From contig NZ_CP035001.1 in NCBI RefSeq assembly GCF_002531755.2, positions 124,001 to 188,000 on the forward strand: a DNA stretch of 64,000 nt, written 5' to 3'. Shown here piece by piece: positions 1 through 7,629 of the stretch (the stretch's first letter is position 1; the number at the start of each line of letters is the position of its first letter). The notes beneath the pieces are model-generated. The model saw nothing but the letters and a program-made list of their open reading frames with translations, searched no databases and had not been told where the DNA came from. Source of the stretch: Rhizobium acidisoli (GTDB taxonomy: Bacteria > Pseudomonadota > Alphaproteobacteria > Rhizobiales > Rhizobiaceae). The position numbers and the translations under genes are program-made.

Positions 1-755
1 ACGGCGATCGAATCGACATAATCATACTGGCCGGAGATCGCGGCCTCGACGCGGGTATTCGGATCCGGCACCGGCACGAAACGGATTTCATCGAGATATT
101 GATGGCGGGCGCCGCCATAGCCGTTGCTGTCGCCTTCGCGCGACTTGTAGCCGTCGAAGCGGACGAGCTGGATATACTGGTCGGCCTTACGCTCCTTCAG
201 CATATAGGGGCCGGTGCCGATGAACTCCTTCATCGGCTCGTCCTGTTTTTCGGCAGGGATGATGATCGCGGCCGAATTGTTGAAGGCAAGCAGCGAGGTC
301 AGCGGCGCATAGGGCTGCTTCAACGTGATCGTCACGGTTGCGGGATCGGCAGCCGTGATCTTGTCGATGAAGCCGGCCACCTGCTTGCCGCGCGAGGCGA
401 TCTTCATCCAGCGGCCGAGCGAGGCGACGACATCGTCCGAGGTCATGTCGCTATTGTCGTGGAACTTGATGCCGGTCCTGAGCTTGATCGTATAGGTTTT
501 GCCGTCGGCGCTGATCTCAGGCAGGCTTTCGGCCAGCAGCGGCGTGACGTTCCAGCTCTTGTCGAACGTATAGAGCGTTTCGAAAATATGCTGCGTGACG
601 ATGCCGACGAGATCGGCCGTCGACGACATAGGATCGAGCGTCGGCGGCTCGCCGATCGTCGCGACATTGATGACGCCGCCCTTTTCCTGGGCAAAGAGGG
701 TCGAGGGCAGGGCGACAAGCGCAGTGCCGAGCAGGAATGCGACAAGCGTTTTCAT
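1..755 (-). CDS. ABC transporter substrate-binding protein, peptide type (SBP_bac_5), N-terminal part
   Basis: The open frame begins at ATG 755 and runs off the left edge, giving about 251 residues. It starts with a typical signal peptide (MKTLVAFLLGTALVALP, cleavage near FAQ-EK). Family-5 binding-protein landmarks follow: a GEPPTLDP stretch, an LLAESLPEISADGKTYTIKL segment and a GTGPYMLKE segment. This family binds oligopeptides, opines or oligosaccharides in the periplasm for DppBCDF-type importers; the permease and ATPase genes would lie outside the window. Upstream is a well-formed promoter whose core closely matches that of the amidohydrolase gene at 48654, so the two may share a regulator and a substrate class. 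The exact ligand cannot be told. Confidence 0.9.
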   Translation of the reverse strand, partial: MKTLVAFLLGTALVALPSTLFAQEKGGVINVATIGEPPTLDPMSSTADLVGIVTQHIFETLYTFDKSWNVTPLLAESLPEISADGKTYTIKLRTGIKFHDNSDMTSDDVVASLGRWMKIASRGKQVAGFIDKITAADPATVTITLKQPYAPLTSLLAFNNSAAIIIPAEKQDEPMKEFIGTGPYMLKERKADQYIQLVRFDGYKSREGDSNGYGGARHQYLDEIRFVPVPDPNTRVEAAISGQYDYVDSIA

Positions 756-773
756 GTGATGGCTCCCGTTTAG

Positions 774-833
774 TTCCACAATTATGTAATTCATCTTTTT
801 GTAACAGAATAAGAGATGAAGTGGTGGTGTCAA
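774..833 (-). promoter_or_regulatory. Promoter plus downstream operator-like block of the binding-protein gene
   Basis: Read on the minus strand there is TTGACA (833-828), a 16-base spacer and TATTCT (811-806). An AT-rich block follows that ends in TGTGGAA (780-774), 19 bases before the ATG. The 61 bases at 774-834 align without gaps to 48664-48724 in front of the amidohydrolase gene, with about 41 identities by hand count. The conserved part downstream of the -10 box is placed like a repressor site. Confidence 0.7.
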
Positions 834-982
834 GCGGAAGCCGCGGATTATATCGTGGGACGAGGATCAGGATGGCGAAAGCCCACCGTATCACCGGCAT
901 GGGCTGGCCACCCGCGCAAAGGCTGCGCATGATGCGGGCTGAAGAATCGGCAGCGGCAGAGCGTCAATAAGGCGAGGATGGA

Positions 983-1567
983 ATGAACATCGACTTCAAC
1001 GGTGGAAAATGGCTGAACGAACCGGCCAACTGGCGCGTGGACGACACCGCCCTCACCCTGACGACCGGGGAGAAGACCGATTTCTGGCGCGAGACCTATT
1101 ACGGCTTCACCCGCGACAGCGGCCATTTCCTCGCCTTTCCCACGCCCGAGAGCTTCACCGCCCAGATCCGCATCCAAGGCGAATTCCGCACCCTCTACGA
1201 CCAGGCCGGCCTGATGGTGCGTCTCGACGAAAACCGCTGGATGAAAACCGGCGTCGAATTCACCGACGGCGAAGCCTTCCTCAGCACCGTCGTCACCGAC
1301 GGCCAATCCGACTGGTCGGTGTCGCACCCCTTCAAGGAACTGGAAGATTTCCACATCCGTGTCACTCTCGCAAGCGGCGCCCTGCGCATCCAGGCCTCGC
1401 GTGACGGGAGCTTCTGGCCGCTCTTGCGGCTAGCGCCCTTCCCGATCGCCGACGGTTACGAGGTGGGGCCGACCGCCTGTACGCCGGAGCGGAGTGGATT
1501 GACGGTGCGGTTTTCGGAATTTTCGATCGGCCCGGCGATTACGACGGACCTGCATGATTTGAGTTGA
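983..1567 (+). CDS. DUF1349 domain protein
   Basis: This 194-residue protein resembles the DUF1349 family (concanavalin A-like fold), whose members are small, probably cytoplasmic proteins of uncertain role that some annotations call regulation of enolase protein. Recognisable family stretches include the early DFWRETYYGF segment, the YDQAGLMVRLDENRWMK core and the closing AFPIADGYEVGPTACTPERSG-like region. There is no signal peptide or membrane segment. It is read away from the binding-protein gene on its left and ends about 60 bases before the immunity-like genes, which are on the other strand. The 227-base gap to its left holds the divergent promoter and only a doubtful 32-codon frame (873-971). 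Confidence 0.85.
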   Translation: MNIDFNGGKWLNEPANWRVDDTALTLTTGEKTDFWRETYYGFTRDSGHFLAFPTPESFTAQIRIQGEFRTLYDQAGLMVRLDENRWMKTGVEFTDGEAFLSTVVTDGQSDWSVSHPFKELEDFHIRVTLASGALRIQASRDGSFWPLLRLAPFPIADGYEVGPTACTPERSGLTVRFSEFSIGPAITTDLHDLS

Positions 1568-1626
1568 GGAACGCTGTGATGCGTTCAAGCGCCACCCGCC
1601 ACCTGGAACAAGAGACACAGCCATCC

Positions 1627-1941
1627 TCAGTCGGGCATGTCGTATTCTCGACGGCAATATACAAACCCAGACAATGCGTCCAAATCTTTGAAGAGCCGCG
1701 TTGCGTGGGAACATTCCGTATCGATACGTTCGATCAGTTCCGGTCCGGCAGAGGCGAAAACGTTTGTGGATAATACTTCCGCGCTTTCGATATCAAACTC
1801 AGTTGGCTCACGCTCCAGATAATATCTTATGAGAAGGGCCTTTTTATCGAATTCGACGGCGATGGCCCTAATCGCTGGGTAAATCTCTCCCGGTAGATTT
1901 CGCCAGATATTGAGGACAAGCCAGTTTGGAAGTTTGTTCAC
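1627..1941 (-). CDS. Small hypothetical protein, candidate immunity protein of the CDI array
   Basis: A 104-residue frame with a GTG start at 1941, preceded by a GGGCGA-type ribosome site. It is acidic and soluble, without signal peptide or membrane segment. I do not recognise the family. It follows the MafI-like gene at 1964-2215 by only 22 bases on the same strand and lies in the AT-richer stretch downstream of the cdiA-like gene. This is where CDI loci keep spare immunity genes, so an immunity role is inferred from context only. Confidence 0.6.
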   Translation of the reverse strand: MNKLPNWLVLNIWRNLPGEIYPAIRAIAVEFDKKALLIRYYLEREPTEFDIESAEVLSTNVFASAGPELIERIDTECSHATRLFKDLDALSGFVYCRREYDMPD

Positions 1942-1963
1942 CGTTGTCGCCCTTGCACCGAGC

Positions 1964-2215
1964 TCACGAATTCGAATGCCTGAGGAAGTGCCATGTATCT
2001 TCCTGCAGTTTCAGTTCCTCGGCTAGCTCCCGAATGGTGATCAGTTCCCCTGGAGCCGGCACCACGTCATGCTCGTACAATTGCGTGCATAGATTTTCTA
2101 ATGCGACTGCGCACTCATTGTGCTTCGCAAGGGATATGTATTCGCCGATATATTTCTCGGGCAGGCGTCCGCTGAAATCACTGATGAGCTTGATCAGCTG
2201 TTTCTCAACTTCCAT
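1964..2215 (-). CDS. MafI-like immunity protein
   Basis: An 83-residue protein starting MEVEKQLIKL. I chose ATG 2215 because CGAGGTG sits about six bases upstream; the frame stays open to 2329 without another good ribosome site. The all-helical pattern, with a central HNECAVALENLCTQLYEHDV segment and a C-terminal helix, resembles the MafI family of immunity proteins, which neutralise secreted polymorphic toxins in the producing cell. A second protein of the same pattern lies at 5525-5791. The IS66 insertion 190 bases upstream separates this gene from the rest of the cdiA array. Its cognate toxin is not in the window. Confidence 0.65.
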   Translation of the reverse strand: MEVEKQLIKLISDFSGRLPEKYIGEYISLAKHNECAVALENLCTQLYEHDVVPAPGELITIRELAEELKLQEDTWHFLRHSNS

Positions 2216-2399
2216 ACACACCTCGTCGTGACTTGCGGCAATATCCGGATAAGCTTGGCGCTTATTTCGACTGCATCTGACAATCTGCCGTGCGTTGACA
2301 CAGCACAATCCGGCGCTACCGTCAGACACCGAGTGGCGGTCAACTTCTACATAAACACAGGCACACGGCTCATAGGTCAGGGTCGTCCTTGCAAACGCC

Positions 2400-2407
2400 A
2401 GTCATCA
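2400..2407. repeat. IS66 target-site duplication, left copy
   Basis: AGTCATCA directly precedes the left end GTAAGCG of the insertion sequence and is repeated exactly at 4916-4923. Eight bases is the usual IS66 duplication length. Confidence 0.92.
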
Positions 2408-2415
2408 GTAAGCGG

Positions 2416-4035
2416 TTAGCTGATGGCGTCAGGCCTGAAGTTCCACGGCATAAGCGCCTCGAGCTCGGATACCGGCCAGCCTTGAGCGATGCGGGTCAAT
2501 GTCTGGGAGAGCCAGTCGAGCGGATCGACGTTGTTCATCTTGGCTGTCTGCAAGAGGGTGGCGACGGTCGCCCATGTGCGTCCACCACCCTCGCTGCCGG
2601 CGAATAGACTGTTCTTTCTCGTAATTGTTTGGGGCCTGATCGCGCGCTCGACGATATTGGAGTCAATTTCGATCCGGCCGTCCGTCAGGAAGCGCTCCAG
2701 TGCTTCGCGCCGGGTGAGCGCGTAACGGATTGCTTCGGCGGTCTTGGACTTGCCAGAGACCTTGCCCAGCTCCTTCTCCCAAAGATCAAAGAGTTCGGAG
2801 ACGATGGTTGCAGATTTTTCCTGACGCAGCATGGAACGGCTGTCGGCATCCCGACCGCGGACCTCATCCTCGATGCGCCACAGCTCGGTCATCGCGATGA
2901 TCGTGTCCGTTGCAGCCTTTGAGACACCACTGATGTGAAGGTCGTAAAACTTGCGGCGAAGATGCGCCCAGCATCCTGCGAGCCGGATCGTTTCATTGCT
3001 GCCGTCTTTGGCACGCGTCTTGGCGAGACTGGTATAGGCCGAGTAGCCGTCAACTTGCAGGATGCCGCTGAATCCGGCGAGATGACGCACCACGCAGTCA
3101 GCGCCCCTACTGTCCTCAAACCGATAGGCCACCATCGGCGGGCTGGTTCCACCATAGGGTCTATCATCGCGAGCATAAGCCCAAAGCCAGGCCTTCGTCG
3201 TTTTCCCCGAGCCGGGCGCAAGAGTGGGTAAGGTCGTTTCGTCGGCGAAGATCCTTTCACCCTCCTTGACGCGCTCAAGGATGTAATCGGCGCAAATCTG
3301 AAGTTCGAAGCCCAGATGCCCCATCCACTGGGCCATCAACGATCGGCTGATCTCGACACCGTCGCGTAGATAGATTGCCTCCTGCCGGTAAAGCGGAAGG
3401 CCGTCGGCGTATTTGGAGACGGCGATATAGGCGAGCAGCCGCTCCGTCGGCAGGCCGCTTTCGATGATGTGCGCCGGTGCCAAAGCCTGGAGCACGCCAT
3501 CGTGGCCGCGGAAGGTGTATTTGGGGCGGCGCGTCACGATGACCCGGAACTTCGGCGGCACGACATCCAGCCGTTCGGAGCGATCCTCACCGATCAGGAC
3601 CTTTTCCAAGCCCACGTATTCAGCAGGGATCTCCGGCTCGATCACTTCCTCGATGCGTTCGAGATGAGCGGCAAAACCCTTGCGCGGACGTGCTGCCCGT
3701 TTCGGCTTGTCCTTGGCCGCGTGATCAAGCTCGCTCTGGATTGCCGAAAGGCCGGTCTCGACTTCCTCGAAGGCAAAGGACACCTGTTCGTCGTTGACGC
3801 CAAGGCGCAGTCGCTCGGAACGGGTGCCATGTTGGGTGCGCTGCAGAACCTTCAAGATCGATGTGAGGTTGGCAATCCGCTCGTTGGCGCTCTTCTCCAC
3901 CGCCTCCAGCCGGGCGATCTCAGCTTCAGCGGCCTTCAGTCGGGCTTCTTTCGCAGCCTGCTCGCGCGCCATCGCGAGGACCATCGCCTTCAGTGCGTCA
4001 ACGTCGTCCGGCAGGTCGTGAGGGGGCAAATCCAT
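2416..4035 (-). CDS. tnpC: IS66 family transposase TnpC
   Basis: A 539-residue DDE transposase. In order it has an N-terminal coiled coil (about residues 13-75), a region rich in basic residues, and the catalytic core. The acidic residues can be seen in FADETTLP, LQVDGYSAY and EIDSNIVERAIRP. A short C-terminal IS66 domain ends in LMPWNFRP. The stop codon lies only eight bases inside the left end of the element. The length matches intact family members, with no frameshift. It catalyses movement of the element; TnpA and TnpB are also needed for transposition in IS66 elements. Confidence 0.96.
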   Translation of the reverse strand: MDLPPHDLPDDVDALKAMVLAMAREQAAKEARLKAAEAEIARLEAVEKSANERIANLTSILKVLQRTQHGTRSERLRLGVNDEQVSFAFEEVETGLSAIQSELDHAAKDKPKRAARPRKGFAAHLERIEEVIEPEIPAEYVGLEKVLIGEDRSERLDVVPPKFRVIVTRRPKYTFRGHDGVLQALAPAHIIESGLPTERLLAYIAVSKYADGLPLYRQEAIYLRDGVEISRSLMAQWMGHLGFELQICADYILERVKEGERIFADETTLPTLAPGSGKTTKAWLWAYARDDRPYGGTSPPMVAYRFEDSRGADCVVRHLAGFSGILQVDGYSAYTSLAKTRAKDGSNETIRLAGCWAHLRRKFYDLHISGVSKAATDTIIAMTELWRIEDEVRGRDADSRSMLRQEKSATIVSELFDLWEKELGKVSGKSKTAEAIRYALTRREALERFLTDGRIEIDSNIVERAIRPQTITRKNSLFAGSEGGGRTWATVATLLQTAKMNNVDPLDWLSQTLTRIAQGWPVSELEALMPWNFRPDAIS

Positions 4036-4110
4036 GGCAATAAGTAGAGCACAAAAACAGCCGTTTTCCCAACCATTACAGCGGCATGATTCATCTTGCC
4101 GCAGGCGCTG

Positions 4111-4455
4111 TCAGCCCGTCAACAAGGGGCGCCTGACCTTGGTCGGGCGGATCTTTTTCCAATCCATTCCGGCCAGCAACGCCATCAGCTGAGAATGGTC
4201 CAGACGGATCCGTGCCGCCGATATGCCCGGCCAGCAGAAGCCCTGATCTTCCAGGGTTTTCGAATAGAGGCAGACCCCACTGCCATCCCACCAGACAATG
4301 CGAATACGATCGGCCCGTTTCGACCGGAAGACGTAAAGCGCGCCATTGAAGGGATCGAGACCGCCATCCCGCACCAGCGCCATCAAAGAGGCGGCTCCCT
4401 TGCGGAAGTCGACCGGCTGGCACGACACATAGACCACCACACCCGAAGCGATCAT
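4111..4455 (-). CDS. tnpB: IS66 family accessory protein TnpB
   Basis: A 114-residue protein with the conserved IS66 Orf2 features: VSCQPVDFRKGAASLMALV near the start, then DPFNGALYVFRSKRADRIRIVWWDG and a C-terminal DWKKIRP. Its ATG overlaps the stop of tnpA (ATGA at 4452-4455), indicating translational coupling. It is required with TnpA for IS66 transposition, though its molecular function is not settled. Confidence 0.95.
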   Translation of the reverse strand: MIASGVVVYVSCQPVDFRKGAASLMALVRDGGLDPFNGALYVFRSKRADRIRIVWWDGSGVCLYSKTLEDQGFCWPGISAARIRLDHSQLMALLAGMDWKKIRPTKVRRPLLTG

Positions 4456-4838
4456 GCCTTGCGAACCGCCCGCAGAACCTTCACCAGGTGATCGGGGTCA
4501 AAATCGCCGCCGACGCGCACGACCATATCCGCAATGACAATATCGACCGAACCGTTGCTTACCGTTTCAACCCGCGCGAACTTGATCTGCTTGCCCGTTC
4601 CCGCCGTCAGGGGCGCAACAACGCCCGATGCCAGTGCCTTGCGACGCCATCCATAAAGCTGCGACGGATCCAGGCCTTCAGACCGGGCAACCGCCGAGAC
4701 ATTGGCCCCAGGCTGCAGCGTCGCGGCGACGATCCGCGCTTTTTCGTCATCCGACCAGTCACGCGGCTTGCGGCGACGCCGGACGGGTTCTGCCGTCAAA
4801 ACCTCAAAGGTTCGAGGCTGATTCACACTATCACTCAT
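4452..4838 (-). CDS. tnpA: IS66 family DNA-binding protein TnpA
   Basis: A 128-residue IS66 Orf1 protein with a helix-turn-helix of the transposase_8 type: WSDDEKARIVAATLQPGANV followed by VARSEGLDPSQLYGWRRK. I prefer ATG 4838 over the upstream ATG 4859 because GGAGAG stands four bases before it. It is the first gene of the element and probably recognises the ends. Confidence 0.93.
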   Translation of the reverse strand: MSDSVNQPRTFEVLTAEPVRRRRKPRDWSDDEKARIVAATLQPGANVSAVARSEGLDPSQLYGWRRKALASGVVAPLTAGTGKQIKFARVETVSNGSVDIVIADMVVRVGGDFDPDHLVKVLRAVRKA

Positions 4839-4903
4839 AGGACTCTCCGCATGACTCACGCAGAAAATCGCCGATCAGCAGTCCGAAAGATACGTGGGGT
4901 GGC

Positions 4904-5411
4904 CTACGCGCTTACAGTCATCAGGCATTTGGAGCCGATTGACGTTTTATGGGGCAATTGCCTGAGGAGCTCGCACGTCCACATGTGTTTTGCGAAATTG
5001 GAATCAACTTCTGTGCCGTCAATCATGACCGTTCCGCCTCTGACTATGGGCTGGAACCGCCCGTCTCCAATCGCAATGGCGATTGCTCTGATCAACACAT
5101 TCGCGGTTTGGCATGGCCGCATGGCCAGCGCAACCTTCCGCTGTTCAGCCTCTCCAAGCTCCCCCACGCCCGCTAAGTCAGAAAGCAAGGGGCCCATCCT
5201 CGGCTTGGATTTGCTTGCTAAGCGCATTCAAACCAGGCCTATCGGCCTTCTCAACCAGCCCGGCCAGTTTGATTGCCAGTTGCTGAGCGCCGCTGCCGTC
5301 GTTGAACCGTTCGAGTGCAAATATCAGCTGTTCCGAATCCGTAGCGAACGCGGACCCCGGCAGCGCAACGACCGCACAGAAAACGGCGGCGACCAATTTA
5401 TTTCGGGACAT
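4904..5411 (-). pseudogene. Secreted small protein gene broken by a frameshift and by IS66
   Basis: The frame starts at ATG 5411 with AGGT upstream and a clear signal peptide (MSRNKLVAAVFCAVVALPG, cleavage near AFA-TD). It stops early at 5178. The next frame continues without a gap of sense from about 5190. Dropping one C from the CCCC run at 5189-5192 joins the two and reads on through MIDGTEVDSNF and LLRQLPHKTSIGSKC. IS66 then interrupts the coding tail: with the element, translation ends at 4904. Without it, ten more codons lead to a TGA at 2372-2370, giving 174 residues in all. The family is not recognised. It could instead be two short overlapping genes, but the fit of frame, signal peptide and tail favours one damaged gene. 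Confidence 0.55.
4916..4923. repeat. IS66 target-site duplication, right copy
   Basis: AGTCATCA directly follows the right end CGCTTAC of the element and matches 2400-2407 exactly. Confidence 0.92.
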
Positions 5412-5524
5412 CCAGATACCTGCGATAAAATCTTGCATCGGCAATATCGTCTTTTTGTTGCGTCGCGTATCAAAGCCACCAGCTCCAAGATAACCATCCC
5501 CAGAGTTAAATATCCGAATATTTC

Positions 5525-5791
5525 TCAATTCGGTAAGCGCCCCAGCAATTGATCAACGTCAATAGCCATTGCGCTCGCCAAACGATGAATCAATTCTCTT
5601 ACCGCAATGCTCGCGATCTTGTTTTCCTCGGCATAAATCGCAAATGCTGTTCTCAACGCGAGTCCGTACTCACCGACATCAACATATTCCTGTATCTCGG
5701 CACATTCCGATTCAGACAGCTCTGTTCGTGCTGCTTCCATTAAGCATTGGAATGACGATTCGATTTCCTCAAATCTGCGCGACAATCGCAT
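5525..5791 (-). CDS. MafI-like immunity protein
   Basis: An 88-residue, acidic, all-helical protein. The segment ECAEIQEYVDVGEYGLALRT followed by a VRELIHRLASAMAID helix has the MafI immunity pattern and parallels the protein at 1964-2215. It has no signal peptide, as expected of a cytoplasmic immunity protein. Its stop lies about 110 bases upstream of the start of the broken secreted-protein gene. Its partner toxin is not evident, so it is probably an orphan immunity gene of the cdiA array. Assignment rests on pattern and position only. Confidence 0.65.
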   Translation of the reverse strand: MRLSRRFEEIESSFQCLMEAARTELSESECAEIQEYVDVGEYGLALRTAFAIYAEENKIASIAVRELIHRLASAMAIDVDQLLGRLPN

Positions 5792-5898
5792 CTCCTATTT
5801 CGGGCTTCGCATGAAACCCGGAACTTTTAGCGGCTGCCCCGCCACTCGACTTTCATCCGGTAGCGAGTACCTCGGCTGTTGTTGAACCGCTGGCTCCA

Positions 5899-6837
5899 TC
5901 AATATTGGAGTGCAGCGGGCGTGGGCGCCACAGCAGTAAAGCGGGCATCCCTGAAATCATACAGGCGCTGAAAGGCATCTTCGCGCTTGTCGGCATAATA
6001 TCGGAATTGGCTTTTCGACAATCGGTAGATGCAGCCACCCCGGGCGAACACAAGGTCGCCGCCGTCCCAATCCGCCCAATCGCTCTCAGGGAGATCGATG
6101 AGCAGGGTTCCGTCGCGATCAATCACGCGATAATCGAGGCCGTACCACGCCTTTTGCCTGCGACCGATCGCGTGGAGGATCATCTGGAGCCGCCGACCGT
6201 TAGAACCGACCTTTTCCTCAACACGCGGCTGGCTAAAGCGAAAAATTTCAGTCGCATTCAAACCGCAGTACTGCTCTTCACCGATCTCGATCACCCGCCA
6301 ACCATCGCGCTCGCGCAGCAGGCCATTGATGGGTTCGTCCTCACCGCGGCCTGGCCGGTTCCCGCACGGTTTGACATGCATTCCCGGCTTTAGCCGGAAT
6401 CCATCGGCGAGTTTGAAGCTGGCCTCCCACTCGGGGCAATGATTCAAAAGCAGTGTTTCCTCATCCTCGAAAATGCCGCCGCCGCCCCAGGCATCCCCTT
6501 TCGGCCAAAGGGCCAACGCCGTAAAGAATGGCGGCTTTGATATTGCTGTCCAGCTTCCGTAGGGCGCGCGATTTGTCGCCGCGAAATACACCAGCAGTCG
6601 GCCGGACGGGGAAAGATCGCAGCGTCGTTCGTAGATGCGTCCCTTGAACCATTGCCCATGTTCAAAAGTATCGTTGCGCAGGTCCCAACGAATTAGCTGC
6701 ACCTGTCTGCTCGGTCCGCGACGGAATATAACACCCGTTCTCGCTCCCCGCGCGAGGATCGCATATAGCCGCGTTGCGGCCAGTTTGTTCCTCCGAGGAC
6801 CTTCGCCTGAGGCGGGGTTGCATTCTTCGATGGTCAA
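5899..6837 (-). CDS. Hypothetical protein, 312 residues, uncertain start
   Basis: A long intact frame of unknown function. It is soluble and rich in Trp and Tyr, with repeated strand-like segments such as VQLIRWDLRNDTFEHGQWF, CDLSPSGRLLVYFAA and DWDGGDLVFARGGCIYRL; this suggests a beta-rich or propeller-like fold. No catalytic motif stands out. The frame can only start at TTG 6837 or similar weak codons and has no good ribosome site, so the true start is unsure or the 5' end may be damaged. It lies among the immunity-like genes, but its size is unusual for an immunity protein; it could be cargo carried with a former toxin module. Confidence 0.65.
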   Translation of the reverse strand: MTIEECNPASGEGPRRNKLAATRLYAILARGARTGVIFRRGPSRQVQLIRWDLRNDTFEHGQWFKGRIYERRCDLSPSGRLLVYFAATNRAPYGSWTAISKPPFFTALALWPKGDAWGGGGIFEDEETLLLNHCPEWEASFKLADGFRLKPGMHVKPCGNRPGRGEDEPINGLLRERDGWRVIEIGEEQYCGLNATEIFRFSQPRVEEKVGSNGRRLQMILHAIGRRQKAWYGLDYRVIDRDGTLLIDLPESDWADWDGGDLVFARGGCIYRLSKSQFRYYADKREDAFQRLYDFRDARFTAVAPTPAALQY

Positions 6838-6955
6838 TTAGACTGCTTCCCAAGCTTGAGGTGTTTTTCCCGATCCACACCTCACAACGGGCCAGAGCTT
6901 ACTTCAAAATGGATTATTTCAACGGAGCAAGGTCAAAGGCTTATCCATGGTTGAG

Positions 6956-7360
6956 TCATCCAAATAATTCAGAAATGCTGTCCGGGACGGTTGGCGCAGA
7001 CTTGCCAATATTGTTTTTGATCAACCAAGGACCGGCAACGAGATCGATATTGTCGATGCCGCCTCCATCAAATAAATTCTCTAAATCTTGGCGAAACTCC
7101 TCAAATCCACCTTCGTATAAGGTTTTTCTAAAGTTACCATTTTCCTGGCGGATGGATTTTCCAGGACTAAAATCTCCTTCAGAAATCAGGAAATTTGCCA
7201 GCCGGAGTGCGTGGTTAAATCTGTCGGCTTCAGATTTTTCGTATGGAGCATCCTCTCTGTCGAAGCTAACGACACCGATGATGAACCCGAAGAATATTAT
7301 ATCCCTATCTCCTTCATCATAGAGATAGTCCACGATTGTCCTTGCATATTCTCGATCCAT
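6956..7360 (-). CDS. Hypothetical protein, candidate immunity protein
   Basis: 134 residues starting MDREYARTIVDYLYDEGDRD. I took ATG 7360 because frame further upstream would overlap the CPCC gene. The protein is acidic and soluble, with an FFGFIIGVVSFD strand near the start and a helical C-terminal half. I do not recognise a family. It is the second gene after the cdiA-like gene, 62 bases behind the CPCC gene and probably co-transcribed with it. It may be the real or an additional immunity protein for the C-terminal toxin. Confidence 0.65.
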   Translation of the reverse strand: MDREYARTIVDYLYDEGDRDIIFFGFIIGVVSFDREDAPYEKSEADRFNHALRLANFLISEGDFSPGKSIRQENGNFRKTLYEGGFEEFRQDLENLFDGGGIDNIDLVAGPWLIKNNIGKSAPTVPDSISELFG

Positions 7361-7422
7361 AGTTTGCTGCTCGTCCGAATGGAAGCTTATCGGCGACCCT
7401 ATCTGAACTGCTCCGTATGGCG

Positions 7423-7629
7423 CTATTGCTTCTTGAGTTTGGTTTGCCAGACAACGCGTGCTTGATCCAGACTCACCTGATTTGCGCCCCCAGCAAACGT
7501 TGGATCTGATGATTGCACGGGATCGTCCTCCCAGCCGCAAACGTCGCAGATTTCATAGCGGCTAATTTCGGTTAGCGTTTGGCAACCGCAACATGGGCAT
7601 TTGAATTTTTTTAAATTTTCTTTTCTCAT
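7423..7629 (-). CDS. CPCC family cysteine-rich protein, probable immunity partner of the CdiA-like toxin
   Basis: 68 residues with the CPCC family signature: CPCCGCQTL, then YEICDVCGWEDD, then GGANQVSLDQAR. The two CxxC pairs look like a zinc knuckle. Its ATG overlaps the stop of the giant exoprotein gene (ATGA at 7626-7629), so the two are translationally coupled. In CDI loci the gene directly behind cdiA normally encodes the cognate immunity protein; that role is inferred here from position. The base composition is AT-rich, like that of the toxin tail. The following gene at 6956-7360 is the alternative candidate. Confidence 0.8.
   Translation of the reverse strand: MRKENLKKFKCPCCGCQTLTEISRYEICDVCGWEDDPVQSSDPTFAGGANQVSLDQARVVWQTKLKKQ

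Larger units (their letters stand above)
2408..4915 (-). mobile_element. Complete IS66-family insertion sequence (2508 bp)
   Basis: Both ends carry the IS66-type terminus GTAAGCG (2408-2414 on plus; 4915-4909 on minus), followed by imperfect repeats that share TAG at positions 10-12. The element is flanked by the perfect 8-bp duplication AGTCATCA. It carries the three standard IS66 genes in one direction: tnpA, tnpB (ATGA overlap) and tnpC. All frames look intact, so it may still be mobile. Removing it with one target copy joins 4924 to 2407 and restores the 3' end of the neighbouring gene. Confidence 0.95.

Noticed and set aside
873..971. 32-codon frame just before the DUF1349 gene
   Set aside because: Too short and without a clear ribosome site or family; it may be a leader but cannot be supported.
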